A stretch of 64,000 nucleotides of DNA from Rhabdophis nuchalis (taxonomy: Eukaryota; Chordata; Lepidosauria; Squamata; Natricidae). Each line of letters starts with the position of its first letter. The first letter of the stretch is position 1. The notes beneath the pieces were generated by a model. It made no database searches and was not told the DNA's origin. It saw only the letters and a program-made list of their open reading frames with translations. A program made the position numbers and the translations under genes. The stretch spans positions 79,384,715 through 79,448,714 of the forward strand of contig CM077646.1 of assembly GCA_039707465.1 (NCBI GenBank), read 5' to 3'. This document shows positions 55,892 through 64,000 of the stretch, in pieces.

Positions 55892-55920
<29 letters not shown>
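55817..55920. mobile_element. Foldback element B3 (terminal part of family B) with (CATA)n
   Basis: 'ttttcgtagattttcacggg' plus 'gtaggtatgctggtcttg' is followed by a reversed 'aataagaccagcatac'. It runs into about seven CATA units. Confidence 0.7.
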
Positions 55921-55922
<2 letters not shown>

Positions 55923-55924
55923 TC

Positions 55925-56005
55925 GAACCTAGGAAGTATTCCATGTGAGGCAGTTGTAATTGCCACTAGGCCACAGGTTCTCCTCCTTGATCAGCTGAGC
56001 CAGGG
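55925..56005 (-). mobile_element. tRNA-like SINE head fragment
   Basis: The minus strand has A box TGGCCTAGTGGC and B box AGGTTCGAAT. It ends near 56005, next to a module X relative. Confidence 0.6.
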
Positions 56006-56029
56006 GAATAAGTATATATTGTGTCACAG

Positions 56030-56140
56030 CACCCTGGTATGCCCCAAATATGGGAGGGAGCAGAACTGCTTCCCTTTTCCGTTTATCGGCTCACCCTAGG
56101 AGCCATCCAGGCAGAAAGCAATTTTTTCATTGTTATATTT
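56030..56140 (+). repeat. Module X relative
   Basis: 'ggctcaccctaggagccatc' and 'caggcagaaagc' align with the module at 2905-3036 and 62505-62655. Confidence 0.4.
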
Positions 56141-56199
56141 GTGCTACATTTTTGTGTAAATATATATAGCGAGTGCTACCAGCAAAACATGGGCATTAA

Positions 56200-56580
56200 C
56201 CTCACAATCCATATAAAAGCTATGAGTGGTGTAAAGAGGCATGAAAAGATACATGCTCAGCACCACAAGACAAGATAGAAAAACCTGTATGTGGATAAAA
56301 GAACAAGCCAAAATATATGATGCCATCAAAAGAGTAAAAGAATGGAAATGGAAATGAGCTGGCCACATGCTGAAGAACTGATGCCAGATGGATTAATGCA
56401 GTCATAGAATGGATCCCACTTGATAAAAAGCATCCACAAGAGAGACCTAAAACAAGATGAATGACAAGATCGGCAAGTATTGTGGGTCCAACTGGCAAAG
56501 GAAAGCTCAAGACCATAATGGTTGGAAACTTGCGGAAGAGGCCTTCACTCTGCAGTGGATAGACAATGGTGAATTGGGAG
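56200..56580 (+). pseudogene. RTE-clade LINE fragment, part 2 (C-terminal)
   Basis: Broken frames give an 'AGHM' motif, 'VIEWIPLDKK', RPKTR-like and 'GSNWQRKAQDHNGWK', the C-terminal end of RTE-type ORF2. Probably the same insertion as 55480-55800, opened by later elements. Confidence 0.75.
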
Positions 56581-56589
56581 TATATATTA

Positions 56590-57265
56590 TACAATTATTT
56601 TAAGCCCTAAGTCACACGGCTCTTTTAACCCAGGATGATTTGCATTGGCTGTTTTAAGATGAAAATGTTTTCTTTGCTTTCTAATACGTTTGGCTACACT
56701 TCTAAAGATTTTGAAGAAGAAAGAAACATAAGGAAGTGTGTAGGCAGTAGACATGGAGTAAGAGACCTAGGAATTGCTGTACAGGTGAAGCTGACTATCC
56801 AGTTCCAGGCCTGATCCATGCAGAGTATCAATATGCATTACCTGGAAGTAATGTAGTTGGAGACAGAAACTGAAAGGTTCAGCTGAACTCTGTGCAAACT
56901 GTGGCTTCTTATGTCCACTGTTCTGTGGCTTCAGCATTGAAAGGAGATCGCTCTTTGATTGATTTTATTCATTTTTTCATGATTGGAACAGATTGATACT
57001 AATTCCATTCCTTTCGTGTCTCCCCTCTGCCCCTATGACACTGCATTATCTATATTGCAGAGATATATTTACAGTTAAGGTGGCTTAGTCCTGTTCATTG
57101 CTAAATGGGCCTCTTTGTAGCCTGACACCCCTCCAGTCCAAGGACCTAGGAAAACGAACATTGGAACATTGTGATCATTTTATCAGACCTAAACCTCAGG
57201 GAGGAGCTAGCTGATCACCAAGCCCTGTCTAGGTGATATTCTTGACTGCATCTTGCACCAACAAT
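56590..57265. other. Intergenic, nothing recognised
   Basis: A (TG)n(G)n run follows at 57267-57292. Confidence 0.5.
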
Positions 57266-57584
57266 TTGTGTGTGTGTGTGGGGGGGGGGGGGAGTCAACT
57301 GCTCCTCTGAGGATCATGCCCTCTTTGCAAGGTGCCTCAATCAGAGGAGCCAGGCTTTTGACCTTTGAACTCACTGAGCATAATTAATTGGGACCAGTTT
57401 AGAGAAAATAATTGCCTTCAGCAAGAACCTGCTATCAGCATTCAGTTCTGCACATCAAACTTCACTGTTAGAATAATCACTGACATGCCAGGCAATGAAA
57501 GAAACCTGTTGTTAAGAAGCTGTCACATGGTTCCCAATGGAGATATATTCTAATTCCATACATCTTGCAGAAAGAGAGAGGTGG

Positions 57585-57605
57585 GGAAGGAGGGAGGGAG
57601 GGAGG

Positions 57606-57685
<80 letters not shown>

Positions 57686-57687
57686 AA
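57585..57687. repeat. (GGGA)n then (AAAG)n purine tract
   Basis: About eight GGGA/GGAG units followed by about 18 AAAG units. Lys-Glu-Arg and Phe-Leu-Ser frames here are spurious. Confidence 0.96.
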
Positions 57688-57849
57688 AGAGCCAGCATGT
57701 TCACCATCTTATATTTTTCAACAAAGGGTTGACTGAAATCTCCAGAATGGCATTCGGGAACAGTTGTAAGAATAATAATGTTACTAACTAAAAATAACCG
57801 CCTATCATATACGAATGTGTGAATGGCCGCTAAGAGATGGGAAGATGGT

Positions 57850-58135
57850 ACATACAGGTGGTCCTGGATTTATGGCTGTTTAATGTTCAGGCTACAGTGG
57901 CCATGGCCTGTACTCACATTCATGATCCTTGCACCACTTCCCTCAGTTGCGCCATTGCAATTTGAGTGCTTGGCAACCAGGTTTGCATTTACAATCAGTT
58001 GCAGTGTCTTACAGTCATGTGATTATGATTTGTGACTAGTTTCACAAATCATAATCTGGCAACATTTTTTGCCAGTTTCTTGCAAAAAATGTTGGATTTC
58101 CTTAACAACCATGTGACTTAATGAATGACCACAGT
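57850..58135. repeat. Snake dispersed repeat, left part
   Basis: 'acaggtggtcctggattta', 'gtgcttggcaaccagg' and 'cagtcatgtgattatgattt' match the repeat at 745 and 21010. It continues beyond the hAT element at 58933-59090 ('ccaattgtagtcatacatca', 'aggactattcgtac'). Confidence 0.6.
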
Positions 58136-58140
58136 GTTAA

Positions 58141-58325
58141 TCAGGGAGTGTGGTGGCTCGCATGTTAGGATGCTGGATTGGAGATTAGCGAGCCTGCCTT
58201 CGAGACCTGAGCGCTGCCGTGTGGAGAGGTCATTTGCTTTAGCTCTTTGATGAGAACATGAAAAAAGTCCTCACAGGTATCTTCCCAAGTAACATGTCAC
58301 TGGCTAATCCTTTCAACCTGGAAGC
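58141..58325 (+). mobile_element. tRNA-like SINE, diverged
   Basis: 'gtggtggctcgcatgttagg' resembles an A-box head and 'gccttcgagacctg' a B box. The body and tail match none of the other SINEs in the window. Confidence 0.5.
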
Positions 58326-58342
58326 CCCTTAACTGGTGACTG

Positions 58343-58924
58343 CAGTGGCATAGCGTGGGTTGTCAGCACCCGGGGCAAGGCAAGTAATTTGCGCCCCCTA
58401 ACCCGGCGACCCAGAGGGGAGAGGTGGAGGAGGGGCGCCCTTCGCTGGGGAGTTAAGTAATCACTAGGGGGAGCCCTCCATTCATTAACAGGCAGGAGCA
58501 GGCTAGGAGCCCCCCCCCTTCCAAAGGGCAGGGAAAGCAGGAAAGCGAAAGTGAAAGTCTGCGGGCGGCAGCGCTGCTTGGAAACCACGTGATTGAAGGG
58601 AAGAGCCCCAAATGACCCCCACCCGCAGGAAAAGGGCGAGGCGCTTTGTATCCGCGTCTCTTTAGGGCCCTTCCCCCCCTTCCAGCGCTTCCTTTGCCCG
58701 AGGTGGGGAGGGAGGAGCGGGGGCGGGCGGGTCTTTGGCTCTGCTTGCAGAGAGGCTTCGTGCGATCGACGCGTTTGCTGTCCGTCCGCGGGGAAGGCAG
58801 TGCTGAGGGGTCCTGCCTGAGCAGAGGGCTGGACTAGAAGACCTCCGCCGCGGGCGAGCGCGCCCCCCCAGATGTTGCGCCCGGTGCGGCCGGCACCCCC
58901 TGCACCCCCCACGCTACGCCTCTG
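58343..58924. mobile_element. hAT-type element with GC-rich, CpG-dense cargo
   Basis: Left end CAGTGGCATAGCGTGGG, right end CCCACGCTACGCCTCTG. The flanking octamers GGTGACTG and GGTGACTC differ at one base. The 580-bp interior is far more GC- and CpG-rich than its surroundings and contains a piece of CR1 3' end ('gctggactagaagacctcc'). A 199-codon minus-strand frame covers it but looks like low-complexity GC sequence. Confidence 0.85.
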
Positions 58925-59174
58925 GGTGACTCCGACATGAACTGGATGGGGCCATAGTGATTAATTTTACGACCATGTAAAAACAGTAATACAATCAGGT
59001 CCAGTAATGTGATCACTCAAATTCTGACTGCCTTAATTTATGATGGACATTCTGGTCCCAATTGTAGTCATACATCAAGGACTATTCGTACGCCATCCAG
59101 ATGCAGCTTGGGCTGTTTCTCAAGGACCCATCATTCTTTCTCTTGGAGACAGCATTATCTCTAAGTTCATCCAA

Positions 59175-59309
59175 CAGGGGTCTCCAACCTTTGCAACTTT
59201 AAGTCTGAAGGACTTCAGCTCCCAGACTTCTCCAGCCATCTTTGCTGGCTGGAGAATTCTGGGAGCTGAAGTCCTTCACACTTAAAGTTGCAAAGGTTGG
59301 AGATCCCTG
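59175..59309. mobile_element. Palindromic hAT MITE
   Basis: Left CAGGGGTCTCCAACCTTTGC, right GCAAAGGTTGGAGATCCCTG, with 'ctccagccat..gctggctggag' at the centre. Full-length, but no clear target octamer. Confidence 0.78.
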
Positions 59310-59714
59310 CAATAGAAGACTTCCTGCCAGAGACTGTCTGTAGAATAATGTCAGTGTCATGCAGCACTTTGCACACTGGTCTTCTTGCATCATTCCATCT
59401 ATTGTCGTTCCCTAATTCTCAGAAATGAGGAGACAGCCATGAAATCCACTCTGAATCTTTCTCTAAATCTAGTAATTAAAATTACTGAAAAAAGGAGAAT
59501 CAGATTCTTCCCAAGACTATCCCTTTTTATATACCACATTTCTCTGTACACAAATGCTACAATACCCTGTTTTTGAATATTTACTCTAAATACAACTTTC
59601 TCTTCTTTAGTTAAAGTAACAACTTCAAGATTTTGTGTTCATTCATATATTTATATTTATATAGTGATTAAAGTGCTTGATTAGGAGTGATGGGACCCAG
59701 CTAGGTATTTTTGG

Positions 59715-60197
59715 GTTATTTATTTTATTTTATTTTTCAAATTTATATACCGCCCTATTCTCCGGGGTGGGACTCAGGGCGGTGCACAGAAGACATAAAA
59801 ACCCACAACAAGTCAACACAATATAAAATGGAATTAAATAATTAAATCTGTGCTAAAATAGTTAAAATTATTAAAATTAAATTTAAAATTAGTCGTTAAT
59901 CTATGCCAGGCCAGCCAGATGGAAAAAGTGTGTTTTAAGCACCCGGCGGAAGAGGCGTAGGTCCGTGATGGTACGAATGTCAGGGGGCAGGTCGTTCCAG
60001 GGGGCCGGACCCACCACAGAGAAGGCCCTTCCCCTTGGGGTCGCCAGCCGGCATTGACCTGCAGACGGCACCCTGAGGAGACCCTCTCTGTGGGAGCGGA
60101 CAGGTTGAAGGGAGGTGTGTGGCAGGAGGCAGTCTCGCAAATAGCCAGGACTCGTGCCATGGAGCACTTTGAAGATGGTCACTAACACCTTGAAGGG
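59715..60197 (-). pseudogene. L2-clade LINE copy G (3' end)
   Basis: On the minus strand it starts at FKVLVTIFKVLHG (about 60197). The frame is open to a stop at 59901 (LLRVPSAGQCRLATPRGR, PWNDLPPDIR). The 3' UTR contains the reversed 'accgccctgagtccc', and the tail is (TAAA)n-like. This segment has no internal break. Confidence 0.88.
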
Positions 60198-60880
60198 TTG
60201 GTATTCAACTTTCTGAGCCCTAGACTGGGAAGTTAAAAAAACCATTTGTACTGAACTAATATGGTAAATAAAGGTCCTCATCATTCAATGAAAAAGACAT
60301 TGTACTGCATTGGATTGACTTAGGGTGAATTAAGATTGATTAACAACAGCACTTTTCAGACTGAGATGGGATGGATTTGATAGATAAATAAACAGATAAA
60401 TAAATACATTATTATTGATTGTGGGACATGCATAAGAAATAGTTATGAGAGGCACCTTCTTATTTTCATTTAATCATCGTTTATCATGCTCTCAGCATGA
60501 TTGTGCTTATTCTGACTCTTCCTCACCCTATTTAACTTCCTATAAAGTAGTAGAGGTTGACTTGACTCAATTCAGTTTATTCCAGTCATGTACCAGTGCA
60601 GATTAATTGACTGGAGGTGAACTTCATTATTGGACCATGATCTGAAGATGAAGCTTCTATAGTCTTAATTCACCACTGCCTTAGTCTCACAACAGTTTTG
60701 GTGTAGAAAAACAATTAAGTTTTTATGCTTTTATCAAAAGCTACCTTAAATTTCCTCTTTAATGTTATAGAAGTGTAAAATCGGAGAAAATACATTATGG
60801 TAAATAAAGGGAGGGGGCAAAATATTTGCATAAAGTAGCATGTTTATTAAATATTGAAGATCTTACAGAGTAGGGAAGTC
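60198..60880. other. Intergenic, nothing recognised
   Basis: AT-rich. Confidence 0.5.
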
Positions 60881-60885
60881 CATGT

Positions 60886-61165
60886 CTAGGTTTGAGTTTG
60901 AGTTTGAGTTTATTGGTTTTTTTATACCGCCCTACTCCCGAGGGACTCAGGGCGGTGTGCAGCCAAAATAAAAACAAATATAAAAATATATAAAAACACA
61001 TATATAAAAGTTATATATTTTAAAAAGCTTAAAAAAAACATAATTAAAATATTGGCCGAAATGTGTAAAAAAAACCAAACTAACCCTAATTAAAATAATA
61101 GAAATTTAAATTTATAAATTTAAATTTATAAATTTAAAAATCATACTTTATGCCAGCCCGGCATA
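60886..61165 (-). mobile_element. L2-clade LINE copy H (3' UTR only)
   Basis: The minus strand ends 'caccgccctgagtccctcgg', 'gcggtataaaaaaaccaata' and a (CTCAAA)n tail, seen as (TTTGAG)n at 60886-60912. The left boundary is near 'tgccagcccggcataaa', the ORF2 stop region. Confidence 0.75.
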
Positions 61166-61169
61166 AAGG

Positions 61170-62500
61170 TAATGTGCATGTCTGTAAAGTTGTGCCAATT
61201 CCTATCAGACATATATCTAAATTCTCTTCTGATAGAGATTAAATAGAACAGGGATCAGTAGAACAGAAAATACACTGGGGTTTACTATAAATCATCAGTG
61301 ATTTCTGAATCTTTAAAAAAAAGAATAATGCCACAAATTAAAATAGCTATGAGAAAATTCTAAATGAAGTTTTGCAAAAGCAGAACATCTATTCTTCTTT
61401 ATAAACCAGTGTTATGCATTTAAGTTTAGTTTCTGATCTTCTTCCTAAACAGAAAACTCTCTTTTGCAAAGAAAAAACCCATATGCTTACAGAGTCTTTT
61501 AATAAGTGAATAGTATCTAATGAAGTAAAATCTAGGAAAACTGTATTCATTGAGAATGAAAGTAGTTTCAATAGATACAGTCATGTTTAAATAGGAATGT
61601 ATATTGAACAAATGTTTTGGAACACTACAACACTTTAAAAATCATTATCCCCCACCCCCCAGTTTTCAGAGTTAGAATTACTGGATCTTGGAGACCAGCC
61701 CCACTGAAGTCATTCTATCATTTTATTGCTTTCCTGGTGAGTTCAGAAACAATTCTAGAAGAATAACAACCAAGCATTTCCTCATAAGCACCATCATTAT
61801 CTAAACATTTTAAATAGGGCATACTGAAAGCATTATTTAATCTATTGTGAGTCTAAACGAAATTCCCTTTCAGTATTAGGCATAGCACAATAAATAACAG
61901 ATACTTAAATGGTTGCAGAAAGACTGGTAATAACTCAGAAGATACCCAGCACCAAGTGGTTAAAAGTTCAGAAGAATCTTTACAACAGTATTGTGTCCTG
62001 TCGTTATTAATGGTTTAAAAGATTGTTTCACCAGCCTGCAAATTAAGAGATTCCTTATTGTTGGAAACCTATATGATACTATGAATTAAACTTTTCCAGT
62101 TGAGGCTATAATTTAAAAATGATTTAAACCCTTTGTTCCAAGTTTGAAACCTTCTTTAGTGAGTGAAATATCATTGAGAAAGACAGATTAAAAAAGGGAA
62201 TAATTTACTGTTCCTTTTATGAACAGCATACTGTGATTCTATCCATCTTTCAATCCGGGGTTCAACAACTTCCTGTTAGTGACTTATTAGCAGGTATTTT
62301 AAAGATTGACTTGCTCGATGTTATCGCACTATGAAGCAGAGCTGTGCGTGTTGTAACCGATCTGATTTACTGAAGTGCCATATTGTGGCTGCAGTGGTGA
62401 GAGAAATAATCTTTGCTTTGCAGACAACAAACTGAAAGAGTTGTCAGGTCAGAATCAATGGTGAAAAAAGATATTGTGCAAGTGAAATGTTAAGTTTTCA
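61170..62500. other. Intergenic, possible conserved segment at 62200-62400
   Basis: Mostly AT-rich with no element recognised. 'gatgttatcgcactatgaag' and 'gcgtgttgtaaccgatctg' near 62320-62370 stand out as mixed-composition unique sequence. Confidence 0.4.
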
Positions 62501-62504
62501 CCCA

Positions 62505-62655
62505 CTGTTTTGTCTGGCAGGACTGATGTTTTGTCTAAAGCATTTAAGGGAGGAAGCATACTGCTTTCCCCTTCTCCCTTTCGGCTCATCACCAGAGACC
62601 ATCCAGACAGAAGGCCATGAGTTCCATTGTGTGATTTTTTTAAATATGTGTGTTA
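62505..62655 (+). repeat. Module X
   Basis: 'tttcggctcatcaccagaga', 'ccatccagacagaaggccat' and 'ccattgtgtgattttttt' match 2905-3036 and lead into 'tgtgttagttttat', as at the first locus. Confidence 0.6.
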
Positions 62656-62659
62656 GTTT

Positions 62660-62893
62660 TATTGTATTGTTTTTTATATTTATATATATTTATATTGATT
62701 TTTATTTTTTAATATTGTATTATTTATTGTATGATTGTATTGTATTTATTGTATTGCCTGATATGCAATACAGCCCCGGTTCGAGTCCCAGTAGAGGGTA
62801 TGGCCAGCTGATGACAGCTAATAAACTCGAAATAGATCTATCCTGGTCTAATTTATTTATTGATCAGCTCATAAAACTAACACACACACACAC
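62660..62893 (+). mobile_element. Family A element, copy A3
   Basis: AT-rich lead-in, then part of a tRNA-like head ('gcctgatatgcaatacag', B box GGTTCGAGTCC), the ribozyme at 62802-62848, the tail 'tgatcagctcataaaactaa' and (CA)n. The lead-in and head recur at 63364-63480, giving a local duplication 687 bp apart. Confidence 0.8.
62802..62848 (+). ncRNA. Hammerhead ribozyme, stem II weakened
   Basis: Stem I GGCCAG/CTGGTC (one G-U), core CTGATGA, GAAA, stem III ATA/TAT and triplet AUC ending at 62842. Stem II is CAGCT..AACTC with two mismatches, so activity is doubtful. Confidence 0.65.
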
Positions 62894-62897
62894 ATGT

Positions 62898-62985
62898 ATA
62901 TAGCATGGAGATGTTATTGCAACGTTTTGACACGATCTCACTTGTCATCATCAGGCAGGCTTCTGTCTGTGACAGTGTGTATATA
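62898..62985 (-). mobile_element. Family B fragment B4
   Basis: The minus strand reads CCTGATGATGACAAGTGAGA, then 'tcgtgtcaaaacgttgcaat'. The hammerhead-like core has AAAA in place of GAAA. Followed by (TA)n/(GT)n to 63023. Confidence 0.6.
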
Positions 62986-63049
62986 TATATATACGTGTGT
63001 GTGTGTGTGTGTGTGTGTGTGTTAGATTTTTAAGGGCTGAAAATAAAGA

Positions 63050-63096
63050 GACCAGGATGGATCCATTTCAGGCTTATTAGCCTTCTTCAGCTGGCC
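63050..63096 (-). ncRNA. Type I hammerhead ribozyme (mirror copy)
   Basis: Exact reverse complement of 63294-63340. Confidence 0.8.
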
Positions 63097-63293
63097 ATAC
63101 TCCTTCTACTGGGATTTGAACCGGTGCCCTCCAGCATATGAGGCAAGCCTCTCTATGCCTTGAGCTATCCGGTATCCCTGATACATGTCCTGTAAATTGG
63201 CTGATGTATCAGGGATACCGGATAGCTCAAGGCATAGAGAGGCTTGCCTCATATGCTGGAGGGCACCGGTTCAAATCCCAGTAGAAGGAGTAT

Positions 63294-63340
63294 GGCCAGC
63301 TGAAGAAGGCTAATAAGCCTGAAATGGATCCATCCTGGTC
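63294..63340 (+). ncRNA. Type I hammerhead ribozyme
   Basis: Stem I GGCCAG (63294-63299) with CTGGTC (63335-63340), one G-U pair. Core CTGAAGA (63300-63306). Stem II AGGCT/AGCCT around AATA. GAAA (63321-63324). Stem III ATG/CAT around GATC. Triplet AUC, with cleavage after 63334. Stems I, II and III all differ from the 3155-3201 copy yet stay paired. Confidence 0.87.
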
Positions 63341-63363
63341 TCTTTATTTTCAGCCCTTAAAAA

Positions 63364-63563
63364 TATTTATATATATTTATATTGATTTTTATTTTTTAAT
63401 ATTGTATTATTTATTGTATTATTGTATTGTATTTATTGTATTGCCTGATATGCAATACAGCCCCGGTTCGAATCCCAGTAAGGTTTTGGCTAGCTGATGA
63501 GAGCTAAAAATCTCGAAATAGATCTATACTAGTCTCCCTGATTTATTGATCAGCTCATAAAAC

Positions 63564-63605
<42 letters not shown>
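63364..63605 (+). mobile_element. Family A element, copy A4
   Basis: Same lead-in and partial tRNA-like head as A3 (B box GGTTCGAATCC), the ribozyme at 63488-63534, the tail 'tgatcagctcataaaactaa' and a (CA)n of about 36 bp. Confidence 0.8.
63488..63534 (+). ncRNA. Hammerhead ribozyme, one stem II mismatch
   Basis: Stem I GGCTAG/CTAGTC (one G-U), core CTGATGA, stem II GAGCT/ATCTC (one mismatch), GAAA, stem III ATA/TAT, and triplet AUA, a permitted NUH. Confidence 0.72.
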
Positions 63606-63607
<2 letters not shown>

Positions 63608-63862
63608 GCTTTCGTAGATTTTCACGGGTGTAGGTATGCTGGTGTTGCCATCCTCGGGTGTTTTCCCGTGTATATAGCATGGAATCTTTTTTGCAACATT
63701 TCGACAAGATCTCACTTGTCATCCAACAGTCATAGACCGAAGCCTGAGGATGACAAGTGAGATCTTGTCGAAACGTTGCAAAAAAAATCCATGCTATATA
63801 CACGGGAAAATCCCCGAAGCCAGCAATGCCAGCATACCTACATCCGTGAAAATCTACGAAAA
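63606..63862. mobile_element. Foldback element B5 (family B)
   Basis: Inverted repeat of about 115-bp arms. The right arm reads CTGAGGA, T, GACAAG/CTTGTC as a 6-bp stem around TGAGAT, then GAAACGTT. The end 'cgtgaaaatctacgaaa' runs into (TA)n. Stem I is not convincing, so this is a hammerhead-like core only. Confidence 0.7.
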
Positions 63863-63863
63863 C

Positions 63864-63935
<72 letters not shown>
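63863..63935. repeat. (TA)n microsatellite
   Basis: About 36 TA units with one TG interruption, between family B and an L2 start. Confidence 0.95.
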
Positions 63936-63939
<4 letters not shown>

Positions 63940-64000
63940 CCGCGCAGGCAGTTTCGGGAGTCTCTAGATACTCCCACGTAACACCTCTCCTGCGCGGGCT
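63936..64000 (+). pseudogene. L2-clade LINE copy I, cut by the window end
   Basis: 'gcggccgcgcagg' then 'cgggagtctctagatactcc' and 'cacctctcctgcgcg' align with the AAARAI..SRxSHVTPLLREL region of ORF2 in copies A and B. It continues past the window. Confidence 0.85.

Larger units (their letters stand above)
63027..63363. mobile_element. Family A element as a perfect palindrome (160-bp arms)
   Basis: 63027-63186 is the exact reverse complement of 63204-63363 around a 17-nt spacer. Each arm contains an apparently complete tRNA-like head ('gatagctcaaggc' A box region, 'ccggttcaaatccc' B box), a linker, a hammerhead ribozyme and a tail. (GT)n abuts the left end, matching (CA)n after the tail in other copies. 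This is the best guide to the full family A element. Confidence 0.9.

Noticed and set aside
57477..57791. Phe-Leu-Ser and Lys-Glu-Arg frames
   Set aside because: Translated (AAAG)n/(GGGA)n tract.
58313..58912. 199-codon minus-strand frame
   Set aside because: Lies wholly inside a hAT element with matched ends and target copies; GC-rich DNA has few stops, and no recognisable domain is present.
63204..63290. Possible true tRNA gene in palindrome A2
   Set aside because: The head is tRNA-like but lacks paired acceptor ends and is duplicated as part of a repeat.

Overview
This window looks like nuclear DNA from a squamate reptile, most likely a snake. It is AT-rich and rich in microsatellites. 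It carries L2/CR1-clade LINEs, CR1 3' ends, an RTE-type LINE, lizard/snake tRNA-derived SINEs and many short hAT-type DNA elements. The only host protein-coding gene I can support is the 3' end of PHF2, on the + strand.

PHF2 (1-15.6 kb): four in-frame coding exons with correct splice sites (1682-1777, 3700-3809, 6390-6651, 12447-12535) encode the C-terminal tail of the KDM7-family protein PHF2. A 3' UTR of about 3 kb follows, ending at an AATAAA (15575-15580). The introns hold an L2 element with an uninterrupted 577-codon reverse transcriptase frame (9990-11723), a decayed L2 copy, SINEs, hAT elements, solo-LTR-like repeats and two foldback elements.

Downstream of PHF2 (15.6-64 kb): no further host gene is supported. 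In mammals PHF2 is followed by a gene-poor interval before BARX1. Several unique, moderately GC stretches here (about 25.9-26.5, 27.7-28.1, 36.5-37.3, 45.2-46.2, 51.2-51.9 and 53.5-53.9 kb) read like conserved non-coding enhancer DNA, but that cannot be shown from one sequence. The rest is layered repeats: at least nine L2 copies, two of them with long intact RT frames; CR1 tails; and more than a dozen hAT-type elements, most with recognisable 8-bp target duplications, many resembling TCTAGA. There are clear nested insertions: hAT in CR1, hAT in SINE, L2 in hAT, L2 in a snake repeat, and hAT in an LTR-like repeat.

Most interesting: a short repeat family (family A) with a tRNA-like head containing a B box, then a complete type I hammerhead self-cleaving ribozyme, then a tail running into (CA)n. 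Four loci carry the ribozyme core: 3.0-3.2, 62.8, 63.0-63.4 and 63.5 kb. Two of these loci are perfect inverted duplications (100-bp and 160-bp arms), so they carry a ribozyme on each strand. Between copies the stems change but base-pairing is kept. Two other foldback or fragmentary families in the window (B and C) carry looser hammerhead-like cores resembling those of Penelope-like elements. The last 1.4 kb of the window is a dense cluster of these elements.
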